Of a DNA stretch of 26,529 bases, positions 1 through 8,547 are shown piece after piece. The notes beneath the pieces are model-generated. The model did no database searches, was not told the origin of the DNA, and saw only the letters and a program-made list of their open reading frames with translations. The DNA is taken from positions 1 through 26,529 of the forward strand of contig CAIXMC010000396.1 in NCBI GenBank assembly GCA_903920405.1, in the 5' to 3' direction. How positions within the stretch are numbered: position 1 is the stretch's first letter; each line of letters opens with the position of its first letter. Both the position numbers and the translations under genes were made by a program. Source of the stretch: an uncultured beta proteobacterium. GTDB taxonomy: Bacteria > Pseudomonadota > Gammaproteobacteria > Burkholderiales > Burkholderiaceae_C.

Positions 1-133
1 ATACCATCCCACCACTGCCAACAATTATTCGTAACGCCTCTACTTACTGCGCCTCGCCATGAGTTATTGAGAAGTTACCTAAGCACAGATTTTTTGAAAT
101 CGTCAAACAGATCGTCAAACAAACCCCTAAATG
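1..133. other. Non-coding flank beyond the tRNA-Ala terminator
   Basis: I see no convincing gene here. Frames on the minus strand that cross this stretch run out of the tRNA gene and have no ribosome-binding site or recognisable protein character. A short tandem duplication of GATCGTCAAACA-like sequence lies near 100-122. No copy of the tRNA 3' end was seen that would mark an integration site, although the window ends too close to rule one out. Confidence 0.4.
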
Positions 134-168
134 AAAAAAAGGAGCTACCAAAACCAGTTGGTAACCCC
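134..168 (-). terminator. Intrinsic terminator after tRNA-Ala
   Basis: On the minus strand an 11-bp stem, GGGGTTACCAA pairing with TTGGTAGCTCC (two G-U wobbles), closes a 6-nt loop and is followed at once by seven T. It begins 19 nt past the encoded CCA end of tRNA-Ala, so it should end both the tRNA transcript and any read-through from gltX and the purF operon. Confidence 0.85.
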
Positions 169-187
169 TTAAATTCATTATAAAAAT

Positions 188-253
<66 letters not shown>

Positions 254-263
<10 letters not shown>

Positions 264-1705
264 TCGACTACACGACACCGCAAGCCATCTTCAAGCTGGG
301 AATTGTATGATGAAACTGATGTGTCTTTCAATCGCAAGAGAACATTTTCACGGTCGAATAATTCCAGCACAGCATCCAGCGAAGGGGTGTGTGCCTTTCC
401 CATCACCAGCAAGCGCACAGGCATGGCCAGTTGTGGCATTTTCAGGTGACACGCGACTAGCACCTCTTTGATGGCGGCAGCAATGGAAGGTTTGTCCCAA
501 ACACATACCGATAGTTTTTGTGCCAACATGGCCAGTGCCGGTTTTATGGCATCCGTCACATGCTGGGCAAGTTCATCGGGGTTGGGGGTCACGTCTGCAT
601 AAAACAAGGCTGCCCAATCTGCGAGCGCCACTATGGTGTCACAACGGTCTTTAAACAAAGCACAGAGGCGGGGCAATCGATCATCGATGGGCAGGTCGCG
701 CTTTTGCAATTGCGATTGAACGAGCGGCATCAGTACATCTACCGATGTCATTTTGATGTACTGGGCATTAACCCAGCGAAGTTTGGCCTCGTTAAATTGT
801 GCAGCACTTTTGCCCAAGTGATCCAGATTGAACCATTGCAACAACTGCGAACGGCTGAAAATTTCGTCGTCGCCGTGACTCCAGCCTAGCCTGGCCAGGT
901 AATTGACCAAAGCATCCGGCAGATAACCTTCGTCACGGTATTGAGTGACAGGCTTAGCGCCGTTGCGCTTGCTCATTTTTTCACCCCGTTCGTTGAGTAC
1001 GGTGGGCAAGTGGGCATAGACGGGTGGCTCGTGTCCCAAGGCTTTGAAAATATTGATTTGGCGTGGTGTGTTATTCACATGGTCATCGCCACGGATGACA
1101 TGAGTCATCCTCATATCCATATCATCGACCACTACACAAAAGTTGTAAGTGGGAGTGCCATCCGAGCGGGCAATGACCAAATCATCGAGTTCATCATTGT
1201 TCACTTCAATGCGGCCTTTGACCTTGTCTTCCCACACCACGCTGCCACTTTGCGGGTTTTTAAAGCGCAGCACGGGTTGAATGCCCTCTGGAACAGGGGG
1301 CAAAATTTTGCCGGGTGCAGGCCGCCAGGTGCCGTCGTACTTTGGTTTTTCTTTTGCAATGTTTTGTTTGTCCCGCAGGGCATCCAGTTCTACCAGACTC
1401 ATGTAACAGGGGTAAACATGGCCGGCAGCCATCAGCCCAGCGAGGACTTCCTTGTAGCGATCCATACGCTGCATCTGATAAAACGGGCCTTCATCGTAGT
1501 CCAAACCCAGCCAGTTCATACCATCCAGAATCACGTCCACAGCCGCTTGCGTTGAACGTTCAAGGTCGGTGTCTTCAATGCGCAAAATAAAGTCGCCGCC
1601 AGTAGAGCGTGCAAACGCCCACGGGTACAGAGCTGATCGAATGTTGCCCAAGTGCATAAACCCTGTGGGCGATGGTGCAAAACGGGTACGGGTTTTAAGA
1701 GTCAT
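254..1705 (-). CDS. gltX: Glutamyl-tRNA synthetase
   Basis: Class I aminoacyl-tRNA synthetase that charges tRNA-Glu with glutamate in the cytoplasm. The protein is 483 aa. The HIGH-type signature is MHLGN at residues 17-21, the RGDDH motif is at 205-209, and the KMSKR loop is at 243-247. The region equivalent to the E. coli zinc knuckle keeps only C100 (YPCYMS), so a zinc-free form is likely. The start codon overlaps the metZ stop as ATGA, which implies translational coupling. Homologues usually end soon after the LLRL segment (about residue 458). Here the frame continues for about 24 residues, ending VVEGV, and the stop codon is formed by tRNA-Ala nucleotides 8-10. The added tail also covers the tRNA promoter, so it probably arose by loss of an earlier stop. 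Function is not in doubt; the status of the tail is. Confidence 0.96.
302..331 (-). promoter_or_regulatory. Sigma-70-type promoter for tRNA-Ala inside gltX
   Basis: On the minus strand TTGAAA (331-326) and TACAAT (307-302) are separated by 18 nt. Each hexamer matches the consensus at five of six positions. The predicted start near 295 would give a leader of about 30 nt before tRNA nucleotide 1 at 263. It lies within the last 25 codons of gltX, beyond the part of the protein that is normally conserved, so tRNA-Ala need not depend on operon read-through. Confidence 0.6.
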
Positions 1706-2925
1706 TGCAATGCACCCACGTTGTGAAGGCCACGCATCAAATCAGTCTTGATGTCTTCAATATTTTCCAGGCCGACAGCCATGCGAATAAGCCCCTGACC
1801 GATGCCAGCAGCCTGTCGCTGGTCTTCGGTCAGGCGGCCATGGGAGGTGGTGGATGGGTGGGTGATGGTGGTTTTGGTGTCGCCTAAATTGGAGGTGATG
1901 GAACACACCTGCGTGCTGTCAATCACATGAAAGGCACGCTTGCGTGCCTGAGCTGCGTCTGTGGATGGCACATCAAACGACACCACAGCACCCCCAAGAC
2001 CGCTTTGCTGGCGCATGGCCAAAGCGTGTTGAGGGTGAGATGCCAATCCTGGGTAATACACCCTGGCAACCTCGGGGCAGTTTTGTAGCCAGGTGGCCAG
2101 GGCCAATGCATTGTCAGACTGTGCTTTCATGCGTATAGACAGTGTTTCCATACCCTTGGTCACTACCCACGCATTAAAAGGCGACAGCACCATGCCCACA
2201 GTGCGATGGACAGGTCCGAACGCCTCATTGGCATACTGATGTGAACAGCAGATCGCCCCCGCCATGACACGGCCCTGCCCGTCTAGAAATTTGGTTCCGG
2301 AGTGAATCACAAAGTCAGCCCCCAAGGCCACGGGGCGTTGCAGTACAGGGGTGCAAAAACAGTTATCAACGGCCAGCAGTACACCGCTTTCGTGCGCTAC
2401 AGAGGCCAAAGCGGCAATGTCACAAATATCGGTCAAGGGGTTGGTGGGTGTTTCTGCAAACAACAGTTTGGTGTTGGGTTGAATGGCCGCTTTCCACTGG
2501 GCAATGTCAGTTTGTGACACAAAGGTAGTACTCACCCCAAACTTGCCAAATTCCACTGCAAACAATCGCAATGTAGATCCAAATACGGATTGCGAGCACA
2601 CGACATGATCGCCAGTTTTTAATGTCCCCATGCCCAAAAGAAAAATGGCAGCCATGCCGCTTGAGGTGGCAATGGCGGCGTCAGTACCTTCAAGTGCTGC
2701 CAGACGCTGCTCCATGCCGGTGACGGTGGGGTTGCCCATGCGGGTGTAGGTGTAACCGTCTTCTTCGTTGGCAAAACGCTTGCGGGCGGTTTCGGCATCG
2801 GGTTGGATGAAGCTGCTGGTCAAATACAGGGCTTCGGAGTTTTCGCCATACTGGCTGCGTTCAATGCCTGTACGAACGGCCAGTGTGTCCTGGTGCAGGT
2901 GGTCCGGTAATTTTTGAGTGGTCAT
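1702..2925 (-). CDS. metZ: O-succinylhomoserine sulfhydrylase
   Basis: Cytoplasmic PLP enzyme of the Cys/Met metabolism family that makes homocysteine from O-succinylhomoserine and sulfide, the direct sulfhydrylation route to methionine. From the ATG at 2925 (MTTQKLPD) it is 407 aa. The PLP lysine is K212 in [11 protein letters not shown], a signature typical of MetZ rather than cystathionine synthase; SSGM at 88-91 and VDNCFCTP at 187-194 are further family motifs. The frame is open 21 codons further upstream to 2988, but that part lies inside purF and has no family character. The start follows the purF stop by 4 nt and the stop overlaps the gltX start by 4 nt. The purF-metZ pairing is also found in Pseudomonas. 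A cystathionine gamma-synthase is the less likely alternative. Confidence 0.9.
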   Translation of the reverse strand: MTTQKLPDHLHQDTLAVRTGIERSQYGENSEALYLTSSFIQPDAETARKRFANEEDGYTYTRMGNPTVTGMEQRLAALEGTDAAIATSSGMAAIFLLGMGTLKTGDHVVCSQSVFGSTLRLFAVEFGKFGVSTTFVSQTDIAQWKAAIQPNTKLLFAETPTNPLTDICDIAALASVAHESGVLLAVDNCFCTPVLQRPVALGADFVIHSGTKFLDGQGRVMAGAICCSHQYANEAFGPVHRTVGMVLSPFNAWVVTKGMETLSIRMKAQSDNALALATWLQNCPEVARVYYPGLASHPQHALAMRQQSGLGGAVVSFDVPSTDAAQARKRAFHVIDSTQVCSITSNLGDTKTTITHPSTTSHGRLTEDQRQAAGIGQGLIRMAVGLENIEDIKTDLMRGLHNVGALQ

Positions 2926-2929
2926 GGTG

Positions 2930-4429
2930 TCAGTCTTCAGTGTTGGGTAGGGCCAGGCGAGATGTGTCTTCAGAATTGTCGTTGGCACGCACGCGGTGTG
3001 TGTGCAGGCTTACAACGTCTTTAAGGGTGATATCACCTGTCACGTAAATCCCGTCAAAGCAGGATGCATCAAAATTCTGGATGGCAGGGTTCAAGGAACC
3101 AATGGCTTTTTTCATGCCATCTACATCCTGATAAATCAATGCATCGCAGCCAATGATGGCCTGTATCTGTTCTACTGTGCGATTGTGTGCTACCAGCTCT
3201 TGTTGTGTGGGCACATCAATGCCATAAACATTGGGAAAGAGAACCGGCGGTGCTGAACTGGCCATATAAACTTTGCGGGCACCTGCGTCACGTGCCATTT
3301 GCACAATTTCACGGCTGGTCGTGCCACGCACAATGGAGTCGTCGACCAACAACACATTGCGGCCATTGAATTCACTGGCAATGGCGTTGAGCTTTTGACG
3401 AACGGATCTTTTGCGAACCGACTGCCCTGGCATGATGAAGGTGCGCCCCACATACCGGTTTTTGACAAAACCTTCACGGTAGGGCAGCCCCAGCAATTGT
3501 GCCAACTGTGCAGCGCTGGGGCGGCTGGTCTCGGGGATGGGAATCACCACGTCAATGTCATGTGGAGGGACAGTGGAAATCACCCGCTTAGCCAGTGCTT
3601 CGCCCAAATTTAGGCGTGCCTGATAGACCGAGATGCCATCCATCACAGAATCAGGCCGTGCCAGATAAACGTATTCAAAAATGCAGGGACTAAGCACTGC
3701 GTTGTAGGCACACTGCTGCGTATGAACACGGCCATGTAAATCAATGAACACGGCCTCACCCGGAGCAATGTCGCGATCAAACTGGTGCGAAGTGCCTTCA
3801 AGTGCCACTGATTCACTGGCCACCACCCAAGTGCTGCCACTGTGTCCCAGGCACAAGGGGCGAATGCCAAAGGGGTCACGAAAAGCCAGCACACCATGCC
3901 CGGCAATCAAAACAATCGCTGCATACGATCCGCGCACGCGCAAATGGACCTGGCGCACAGCCTCAAATATGTCGCAGGGGCTGAGAGTCATGCCGCGCGT
4001 AGTGACTTCAATCTCGTGCGCGAGCACGTTGAGCAACACTTCAGAATCGCTCTCGGTGTTGACATGACGGTGATAGGTGTCGGACAGTTGAGTTTTAAGG
4101 GCCTGCGCATTGGTCAAATTACCGTTATGCACCAGAACAATGCCAAAAGGAGCGTTGACATAAAAAGGCTGGGCCTCTGCGTCGCTAAAGGCGTTGCCCG
4201 CCGTAGGGTAACGCACCTGACCCAAGCCACAATGTCCGGGCAGCGATCGCATGTTGCGGGTGCGAAACACATCACGCACCATGCCCCTGGCCTTGTGCAT
4301 GAAAAACTTGCAATGTTGCTGCGTCACGATACCTGCAGCGTCTTGCCCGCGATGCTGAAGCAGCAGCAAGGCATCGTAAATAAGCTGATTGACTGACTCA
4401 TTGCTGACAACTCCCACAATTCCACACAT
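2930..4429 (-). CDS. purF: Amidophosphoribosyltransferase
   Basis: First committed step of purine synthesis: transfers the glutamine amide to PRPP to give phosphoribosylamine. The protein is 499 aa and begins MCGIVGV, so after Met removal Cys is the N-terminal nucleophile of the Ntn glutaminase domain (residues 2 to about 230), with no propeptide. QHRGQDAAG lies at 25-33. The phosphoribosyltransferase domain carries the PRPP loop VDDSIVRGTTS at 362-372. The gene sits 15 nt behind cvpA and 4 nt ahead of metZ, the usual cvpA-purF-metZ order. The unit mixes purine, methionine and tRNA-charging genes, suggesting growth-linked co-expression. No purine-repressor operator was recognised; any promoter is likely upstream at folC. 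Confidence 0.97.
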   Translation of the reverse strand: MCGIVGVVSNESVNQLIYDALLLLQHRGQDAAGIVTQQHCKFFMHKARGMVRDVFRTRNMRSLPGHCGLGQVRYPTAGNAFSDAEAQPFYVNAPFGIVLVHNGNLTNAQALKTQLSDTYHRHVNTESDSEVLLNVLAHEIEVTTRGMTLSPCDIFEAVRQVHLRVRGSYAAIVLIAGHGVLAFRDPFGIRPLCLGHSGSTWVVASESVALEGTSHQFDRDIAPGEAVFIDLHGRVHTQQCAYNAVLSPCIFEYVYLARPDSVMDGISVYQARLNLGEALAKRVISTVPPHDIDVVIPIPETSRPSAAQLAQLLGLPYREGFVKNRYVGRTFIMPGQSVRKRSVRQKLNAIASEFNGRNVLLVDDSIVRGTTSREIVQMARDAGARKVYMASSAPPVLFPNVYGIDVPTQQELVAHNRTVEQIQAIIGCDALIYQDVDGMKKAIGSLNPAIQNFDASCFDGIYVTGDITLKDVVSLHTHRVRANDNSEDTSRLALPNTED

Positions 4430-4444
4430 GGTTTTCCAATCGGT

Positions 4445-4939
4445 TCAGATAAAGGTCGGCAAATACTTGCCCATCTCACGCGGCAGGGCAGGCTTCAAAG
4501 CTTTGATGGCCTTCAAGGACAGACCCACGCCCATGGACTCTTGCCAGGCAGGAGAAGATTTGAAAGGGGTCATGGCCACCAAGGTGGTGACCAGCAACAG
4601 CACAAAAACTCCCCTGAGCCAACCGAAAGCAGCACCCAGCATCCTATCGATCGGTCGCAAACCCACCTTGACCATCATTTTTTTAAACAAGGCGGCCATC
4701 AAGCCACCGATCATGACGGTGACAATGAAAACCAGTGCAAAGCTGGGGGCGTAGCGCATCATGTCACTCGCCCCCTGCATGGGAAGACGCTGCGCGACAG
4801 CAGGTGACAACCCCTGTGCCACCACAAAAGCAGCAGCCCATGCCACCAACGTCAGCACCTCATACACAAAACCGCGCCACGCACCCAACAACAAGGAGAC
4901 CAACAAAACGACCAGAAAAATCCAATCCACAGCAGGCAT
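4445..4939 (-). CDS. cvpA: CvpA family inner-membrane protein
   Basis: Small integral membrane protein of the CvpA (colicin V production) family, with about four hydrophobic segments. Residues 5-20 and 25-45 form the first two, and FVLLLVTTLVAM is a later one. CvpA is commonly encoded just before purF; its molecular role is not settled, and it has been linked to envelope homeostasis. I prefer the ATG at 4939 (MPAVDWIF, 164 aa), because family members usually start just before the D-W pair. A GTG at 4948 would add three residues and begin 1 nt after the stop of the upstream SPOR gene. Neither start has a clear Shine-Dalgarno sequence, so coupling to the preceding gene is likely. Confidence 0.9.
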   Translation of the reverse strand: MPAVDWIFLVVLLVSLLLGAWRGFVYEVLTLVAWAAAFVVAQGLSPAVAQRLPMQGASDMMRYAPSFALVFIVTVMIGGLMAALFKKMMVKVGLRPIDRMLGAAFGWLRGVFVLLLVTTLVAMTPFKSSPAWQESMGVGLSLKAIKALKPALPREMGKYLPTFI

Positions 4940-4949
4940 CAACGTCACA

Positions 4950-5699
4950 TCACAAAGTTAACAGGACGGCATGCAAATTCAAATTTCTGATTTTGTTTGC
5001 CACGTCTTCAGCCTCAGTCTTGATCCTAAATGGCCCCACACGAACCCGAGTGCGTTGGCCGTCTTTGGTTTCAGCCACATGAATGTAAGTTTTCAGACCA
5101 GCTTGTTCAACCTTCAAACGCACTTTATGGGCCAGCGCTGCGTCTTCAAATGAACCAACCTGCACCACAAAACGACTGATGGGGACAGCACTCACATCAG
5201 ATGCCTGGCCATCAAGCAGGGCCTGCACTTTGGCTGCGTTATTGGGTTTGACGATGGACGGGATACCTGCAGAGGGTGTTGTGTGTTTTGCTATAGTTTG
5301 ATGAGCTACTGACGCAGACACAGCGGGCGTTACAGGCCGTTTTCCTTCAATAATTTCTTCTGTTTTTGATGGGTCAGAATACTCGATCAGTACCGGTTCA
5401 GATGCAGACGCAGAAGACACAGCCACCGAAGAGGCCGGTGCCAGGGGCGCAACAGGTATGACAGGCGCAGGAAAAGTCAAAGGCAACACTTTGTTCTTGT
5501 CTGGAATTTCAATGGGTGTATCCACAGCAATAGGGCGCGGCTGCTGGTCAAACAGCACAGGCAGCCCCAGCACGCCAATCAACACCAGGACTGTTGCCCC
5601 AATCAGGCGGTATTTGGCGCGCTGGCGAAGAAGCTCCACGCTCAAAGGAGGAGGGGTATCAGCAACGTCGCCCGTGTCGCGAAACTTGAAAAAAGCCAT
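4950..5699 (-). CDS. DedD-like SPOR-domain protein
   Basis: Probable division-associated inner-membrane protein of 249 aa. A short cytoplasmic N-terminus is followed by one transmembrane helix at about 32-50 (LIGATVLVLIGVLGLPVLF), a long Pro/Ala/Ser/Val-rich linker, and a C-terminal SPOR domain from about 172 to 249 (starting RFVVQVGSF). SPOR domains bind glycan strands lacking stem peptides and bring proteins to the septum, so the C-terminus should be periplasmic. Gene order folC-SPOR-cvpA-purF matches the dedD locus of other proteobacteria. Residues about 119-138 of the linker (RPVTPAVSASVAHQTIAK) are encoded by a copy of the dispersed 49-nt repeat. The linker evidently tolerates such an insertion. 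Assignment to the SPOR family is firm; the name dedD rests on context. Confidence 0.9.
   Translation of the reverse strand: MAFFKFRDTGDVADTPPPLSVELLRQRAKYRLIGATVLVLIGVLGLPVLFDQQPRPIAVDTPIEIPDKNKVLPLTFPAPVIPVAPLAPASSVAVSSASASEPVLIEYSDPSKTEEIIEGKRPVTPAVSASVAHQTIAKHTTPSAGIPSIVKPNNAAKVQALLDGQASDVSAVPISRFVVQVGSFEDAALAHKVRLKVEQAGLKTYIHVAETKDGQRTRVRVGPFRIKTEAEDVANKIRNLNLHAVLLTL
5286..5344 (+). repeat. Dispersed 49-nt-core repeat, copy in the SPOR gene
   Basis: The core starts at GCTATAG and ends TTACAGGCC. It aligns gaplessly over 49 nt with the intergenic copy at 15363-15420 (34 of 49 identities counted by hand after reverse-complementing that copy). It lies antisense to the folC, miaA and lolA copies relative to its host gene and is read through as linker sequence. 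Confidence 0.8.
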
Positions 5700-5718
5700 A
5701 GGGTTTGTCTGACGATGA

Positions 5719-7074
5719 TCAGAATTTTGGCAGGTGTTGTGCCTGAAGCTGCGGTACGCCTTTTTTTAAAATGTCGCCTACCGCGTAGAACGAACCAAAG
5801 ACGAGAATTCTATCAGTGGGGTTTGCCGCTTCCAGAACAGCTTTCAATGCCTGTTCTGGCGATTGAAAGCACGCAGCCTTGGCGTGATGAACGTCTTGAC
5901 GGATGTGGATGGCTTGCCAACATTGCATGACATCAGAAGCCAAGGCAGCCCTGTCGGTCGGTAAATCGGTGAAATACCAACGATCGACCAGAGGATTCAT
6001 GCGTGCCAACATCTGGCCCACGTCTTTGTCGGCCATCACACCAAAAATGGCATGGGTAACAGGGAAAAACCCCATGGCATCCAGATTAACGACAAGCGTG
6101 GCCACAGCGTGGGGGTTATGTGCCACATCAAGCACCAGCACCGGCTGCCCCGGCACCACTTGAAAGCGCCCAGGCAGTTGAACAAACGCCAGCCCCGTTC
6201 GCACCGCTTGCGCAGAAACGGGCAAGACATCCCTTAAAGCGGTGAGCGCTGCCAAAACCCCTGCTGCATTAACCAACTGATTGCCCCCCCGCAAGGCAGG
6301 AAACGCCAGGCCACCATAACGCCGACCACGCCCTGACCATGCCCACTGCTGTTGATCGCCTGTCACATTGAAATCAACCCCAACGCGCCAAACGTCAGCA
6401 CCTACCTCTTTGGCATGATCAAGCACACTTTGCGGGGGCAGGGGGTCACTGATGACCGCAGGCCGACCGGTGCGCATAATGCCGGCTTTTTCATGACCAA
6501 TGGCCTCACGCGTCGTTCCCAGGAACGCCATATGATCCATATCAATGCTGGTGATGACCACGCAGTCAGCATCGATGATATTGACGGCATCAAGTCTGCC
6601 CCCTAGGCCCACTTCCAGAATGGCAACGTCCAGGTCAGATTTCGCCATCACCAGCAAAATAGCCAGCGTGGTGAACTCAAAAAAGGTGAGCGAAACTTCA
6701 GCACCATTTTGGCATCTAGAGCGCTCTACCATTGCGAAAGCAGCTATCAATTCAGCAGCATTTACAGGCTGATCGGCTATACGTAAACGCTCTTCAAAAT
6801 GCACCAGATGTGGCGAGGTATAAACCCCGACCTTGTAGCCTGCCTGTCGCAGAATGCTATCAAGCATGGCGCAGGTTGAACCTTTGCCATTAGTGCCGGC
6901 CACCGTGATAACAGGACAAGTCAGGCGCAGCGACAGGCGATTTGCAACGGTACTGACGCGATCTAACCCCAAATCGATGCTGACCGGGTGCAAGTGCTCT
7001 GCATAGACCAACCAGTCGTCCAGGGAACTGTTGGCATCCGCAAGGGGGCATGGGGAAGTATTTAGGCTTTGCAT
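5719..7074 (-). CDS. folC: Bifunctional folylpolyglutamate synthase / dihydrofolate synthase
   Basis: Cytoplasmic ATP-dependent ligase that joins glutamate to dihydropteroate and extends the polyglutamate tail of folates. It has 451 aa, the usual length. The Mur-ligase-type P-loop GTNGKGST is at 60-67, LEVGLGGRLDAVN follows at about 154-166, and DMDHMAFLG with a nearby HEKAGI marks the magnesium/carbamylated-lysine region. Residues about 106-123 (ELIAAFAMVERSRCQNG) come from a copy of the dispersed repeat. This falls in a helix before the SLTFFEFTT segment, so the repeat seems to have replaced or remodelled a surface helix without breaking the protein. It leads the folC-SPOR-cvpA-purF-metZ-gltX unit (19 nt to the next gene). 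In many relatives accD lies directly upstream; here a repeat-bearing gap and a divergent TRAP operon do. Confidence 0.96.
   Translation of the reverse strand: MQSLNTSPCPLADANSSLDDWLVYAEHLHPVSIDLGLDRVSTVANRLSLRLTCPVITVAGTNGKGSTCAMLDSILRQAGYKVGVYTSPHLVHFEERLRIADQPVNAAELIAAFAMVERSRCQNGAEVSLTFFEFTTLAILLVMAKSDLDVAILEVGLGGRLDAVNIIDADCVVITSIDMDHMAFLGTTREAIGHEKAGIMRTGRPAVISDPLPPQSVLDHAKEVGADVWRVGVDFNVTGDQQQWAWSGRGRRYGGLAFPALRGGNQLVNAAGVLAALTALRDVLPVSAQAVRTGLAFVQLPGRFQVVPGQPVLVLDVAHNPHAVATLVVNLDAMGFFPVTHAIFGVMADKDVGQMLARMNPLVDRWYFTDLPTDRAALASDVMQCWQAIHIRQDVHHAKAACFQSPEQALKAVLEAANPTDRILVFGSFYAVGDILKKGVPQLQAQHLPKF
6706..6759 (-). repeat. Dispersed 49-nt-core repeat, copy in folC
   Basis: On the minus strand the core runs from GCTGCTGAATTGATAGCT to CTCTAGATGCC. 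It has the same 49-nt spacing as the other copies and 28 of 49 identities with the copy at 15363-15420. It is translated in the same frame as the miaA and lolA copies (ATA-GCT read as Ile-Ala). Confidence 0.7.
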
Positions 7075-7214
7075 AAGGCTGGCGATTGTCCGTCAAACGG
7101 ATGCACTTCAGTCAGGAGTTCATCTTGGGTGATGTACTTGCCTGCAAGGAGGAACAACACCCAGACGTGTCGCCAGTAAGGTATGCACCACTTATTATTA
7201 CTCCCAAAAATCAT
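7062..7214 (-). CDS. Candidate 50-aa small protein or leader peptide upstream of folC
   Basis: From an ATG at 7214 an uninterrupted frame reads MIFGSNNKWCIPYWR, continues HVWVLFLLAGKYITQDE, and ends SPALCKA. It stops 13 nt inside folC in another frame, an arrangement that could couple its translation to folC. It has one short hydrophobic stretch (VWVLFLLAG) and several aromatic residues. No Shine-Dalgarno sequence is visible, and the first codons lie in an imperfect inverted repeat. I recognise no family. It may be a real small protein, a leader peptide, the relic of a displaced gene, or chance. Confidence 0.25.
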   Translation of the reverse strand: MIFGSNNKWCIPYWRHVWVLFLLAGKYITQDELLTEVHPFDGQSPALCKA

Positions 7215-7524
7215 GGCGACTTGTCAAAAAATCAATCAGTTGCGATGTGTTTTTAGAGCAACAATAAGTGGGACATCCCTTGCTTGACTTCTACCGCTTG
7301 CGGCTCCATCTCTGTCCCGCCTTAAGTGGGAAGCCCCACGTTCTATTGCCATTACGGGGATGTCTGGAATTAGGTTATGTTTTAGAAAAAAGGCGGGGAG
7401 GTCTGATCTACGGTAAATTCCACATCACTTTGAAACGTACCCGTTGTGACCACCGTGCCGGGCAACACGGCCCAATTATCCTAAACTCGACGCTCAGTTG
7501 CCATCTGTTTCACTCAAGGACACC
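7075..7524. other. Intergenic region between folC and the TRAP operon, with inverted repeats
   Basis: This gap separates two divergent operons and should hold both promoters; I found no promoter strong enough to call. A TTGACA on the minus strand near 7220 is followed by a poorly spaced TAATAAT. Roughly 7180-7223 and 7237-7279 form an imperfect inverted repeat (shared core CCACTTATT plus weaker matches on both sides) around a 13-nt A-rich spacer. To its right, 7256-7335 is a copy of the second repeat family. From 7340 to 7500 I see nothing recognisable beyond the receptor gene's leader and its ribosome-binding site AAGGA at 7516-7520. Confidence 0.5.
7256..7335 (-). repeat. Second repeat family, copy between folC and TRAP operon
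   Basis: Read on the minus strand from 7335, the first 27 nt (GGCTTCCCACTTAAGG then CGGGACAGAGA) are identical to 21139-21165 and match 24 of 27 at the minus-strand copy starting at 21311. Similarity to the latter continues more loosely (GAG.CGCAAGC, then a CTTATTGTTGCT-like end) for about 80 nt. I cannot assign it to a known element. Confidence 0.6.
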
Positions 7525-8547
7525 ATGATCATCCAATTTTCCCTTTGGTTCTCTGCATTGGCATTGACCGCCGGTGCGGCTTTTGCTCAAACCATCACGT
7601 TGAAAGTTCACCATTTTTTGCCTGCGGGGTCTGCAGCGCAAACCATGTTTATCCAACCCTGGTGCGACAAAATTGCCAAGGATTCAGGGAACAAACTCAA
7701 GTGCCAGATTTACCCGTCCATGCAACTGGGCGGTACACCGGCACAGTTGTTTGACCAAGTCAAAGATGGGGTGGCCGATGTTATTTGGACATTGCCAGGC
7801 TATACCGCCGGGCGTTTTTTGTTGATGGAGGTGTTTGAATTGCCGTTCATGATGCAAAACCCTGAGGCGACCAGTCGGGCGGTGTGGGACTACGTTCAAC
7901 AGGTGGATGCTGCCGAGTTTCGGGATGTGAAAGCGCTGGCGTTTCATGTGCATGGCGATGGCGTGTTTCACATGAGCCGTAAACCCATCAAAACCATGGC
8001 TGATCTTAAGGGCATGAAAGTGCGTACCTCCACGCGCCAAACCAACAAGCTGCTCACGGCGTTGGGGGCTACACCTGTGGCCATGCCGGTGACGGGTGTG
8101 AGTGAGGCGCTGTCCAAGTCTGTGATTGATGGCGCATTGGCACCCTACGATGTGGTGCCTTCGGTCAAAATTCAGGATTTGGCCAGGTTTCATTCTGAAA
8201 CCGATCCACGTGAACCTGCCATTTACACAGCTACTTTTATGTTGGTCATGAACAAGGCAAAATACGCGAGCCTGCCCCCCGATCTTCAAAAAGTCATCGA
8301 TGCCAACAGTGGTCAAGCGCTCTCAGGGCAGGCAGGCAAAGCTTTTTTAGCGGCTGACGCCGTTGGCAAACAACTCACCGCCAAAAACATCCACAACGTG
8401 ATCGCTGCCGATGAACTGCAACGCTGGAAAACAACAGTCCAACCTGTGACCGAAGCCTGGGTGGCAGAGGTGAATGCAAGAGGGTTTAATGGCCAACAGC
8501 TTTTGAACACGGCACGCAGCCTGATTGCAAAACATACGGTCAAATAA
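7525..8547 (+). CDS. TRAP transporter substrate-binding protein, DctP family
   Basis: Periplasmic solute receptor of a tripartite ATP-independent transporter; such systems take up organic acids with sodium. I chose the ATG at 7525 because AAGGA lies 4 nt upstream and a clean signal peptide follows (MIIQFSLWFSALALTAGAAFA, split here as residues 1-21, with mature Gln22), giving 340 aa. The mature start TITLKVHHFLPAGS and the LKGMKVRT segment, whose arginine normally binds the ligand carboxylate, are typical of the DctP family. The substrate cannot be read from the sequence. The stop overlaps the start of the small membrane subunit (TAATG), so the three TRAP genes form one coupled operon, divergent from folC. 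Confidence 0.93.
   Translation: MIIQFSLWFSALALTAGAAFAQTITLKVHHFLPAGSAAQTMFIQPWCDKIAKDSGNKLKCQIYPSMQLGGTPAQLFDQVKDGVADVIWTLPGYTAGRFLLMEVFELPFMMQNPEATSRAVWDYVQQVDAAEFRDVKALAFHVHGDGVFHMSRKPIKTMADLKGMKVRTSTRQTNKLLTALGATPVAMPVTGVSEALSKSVIDGALAPYDVVPSVKIQDLARFHSETDPREPAIYTATFMLVMNKAKYASLPPDLQKVIDANSGQALSGQAGKAFLAADAVGKQLTAKNIHNVIAADELQRWKTTVQPVTEAWVAEVNARGFNGQQLLNTARSLIAKHTVK

Noticed and set aside
1..187. Integrated element at the tRNA-Ala 3' end
   Set aside because: A native-looking terminator follows the tRNA and no duplicated tRNA end or integrase is visible in the available flank.
941..1555. 204-codon open frame on the plus strand opposite gltX
   Set aside because: It mirrors codon bias of the real gene and has no family features or ribosome site. 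The same applies to frames at 3842-4396, 7684-8316, 10619-11230 and 19570-20223.
7498..7524. TTG start nine codons before the TRAP receptor ATG
   Set aside because: The ATG at 7525 follows AAGGA and begins a clean signal peptide.
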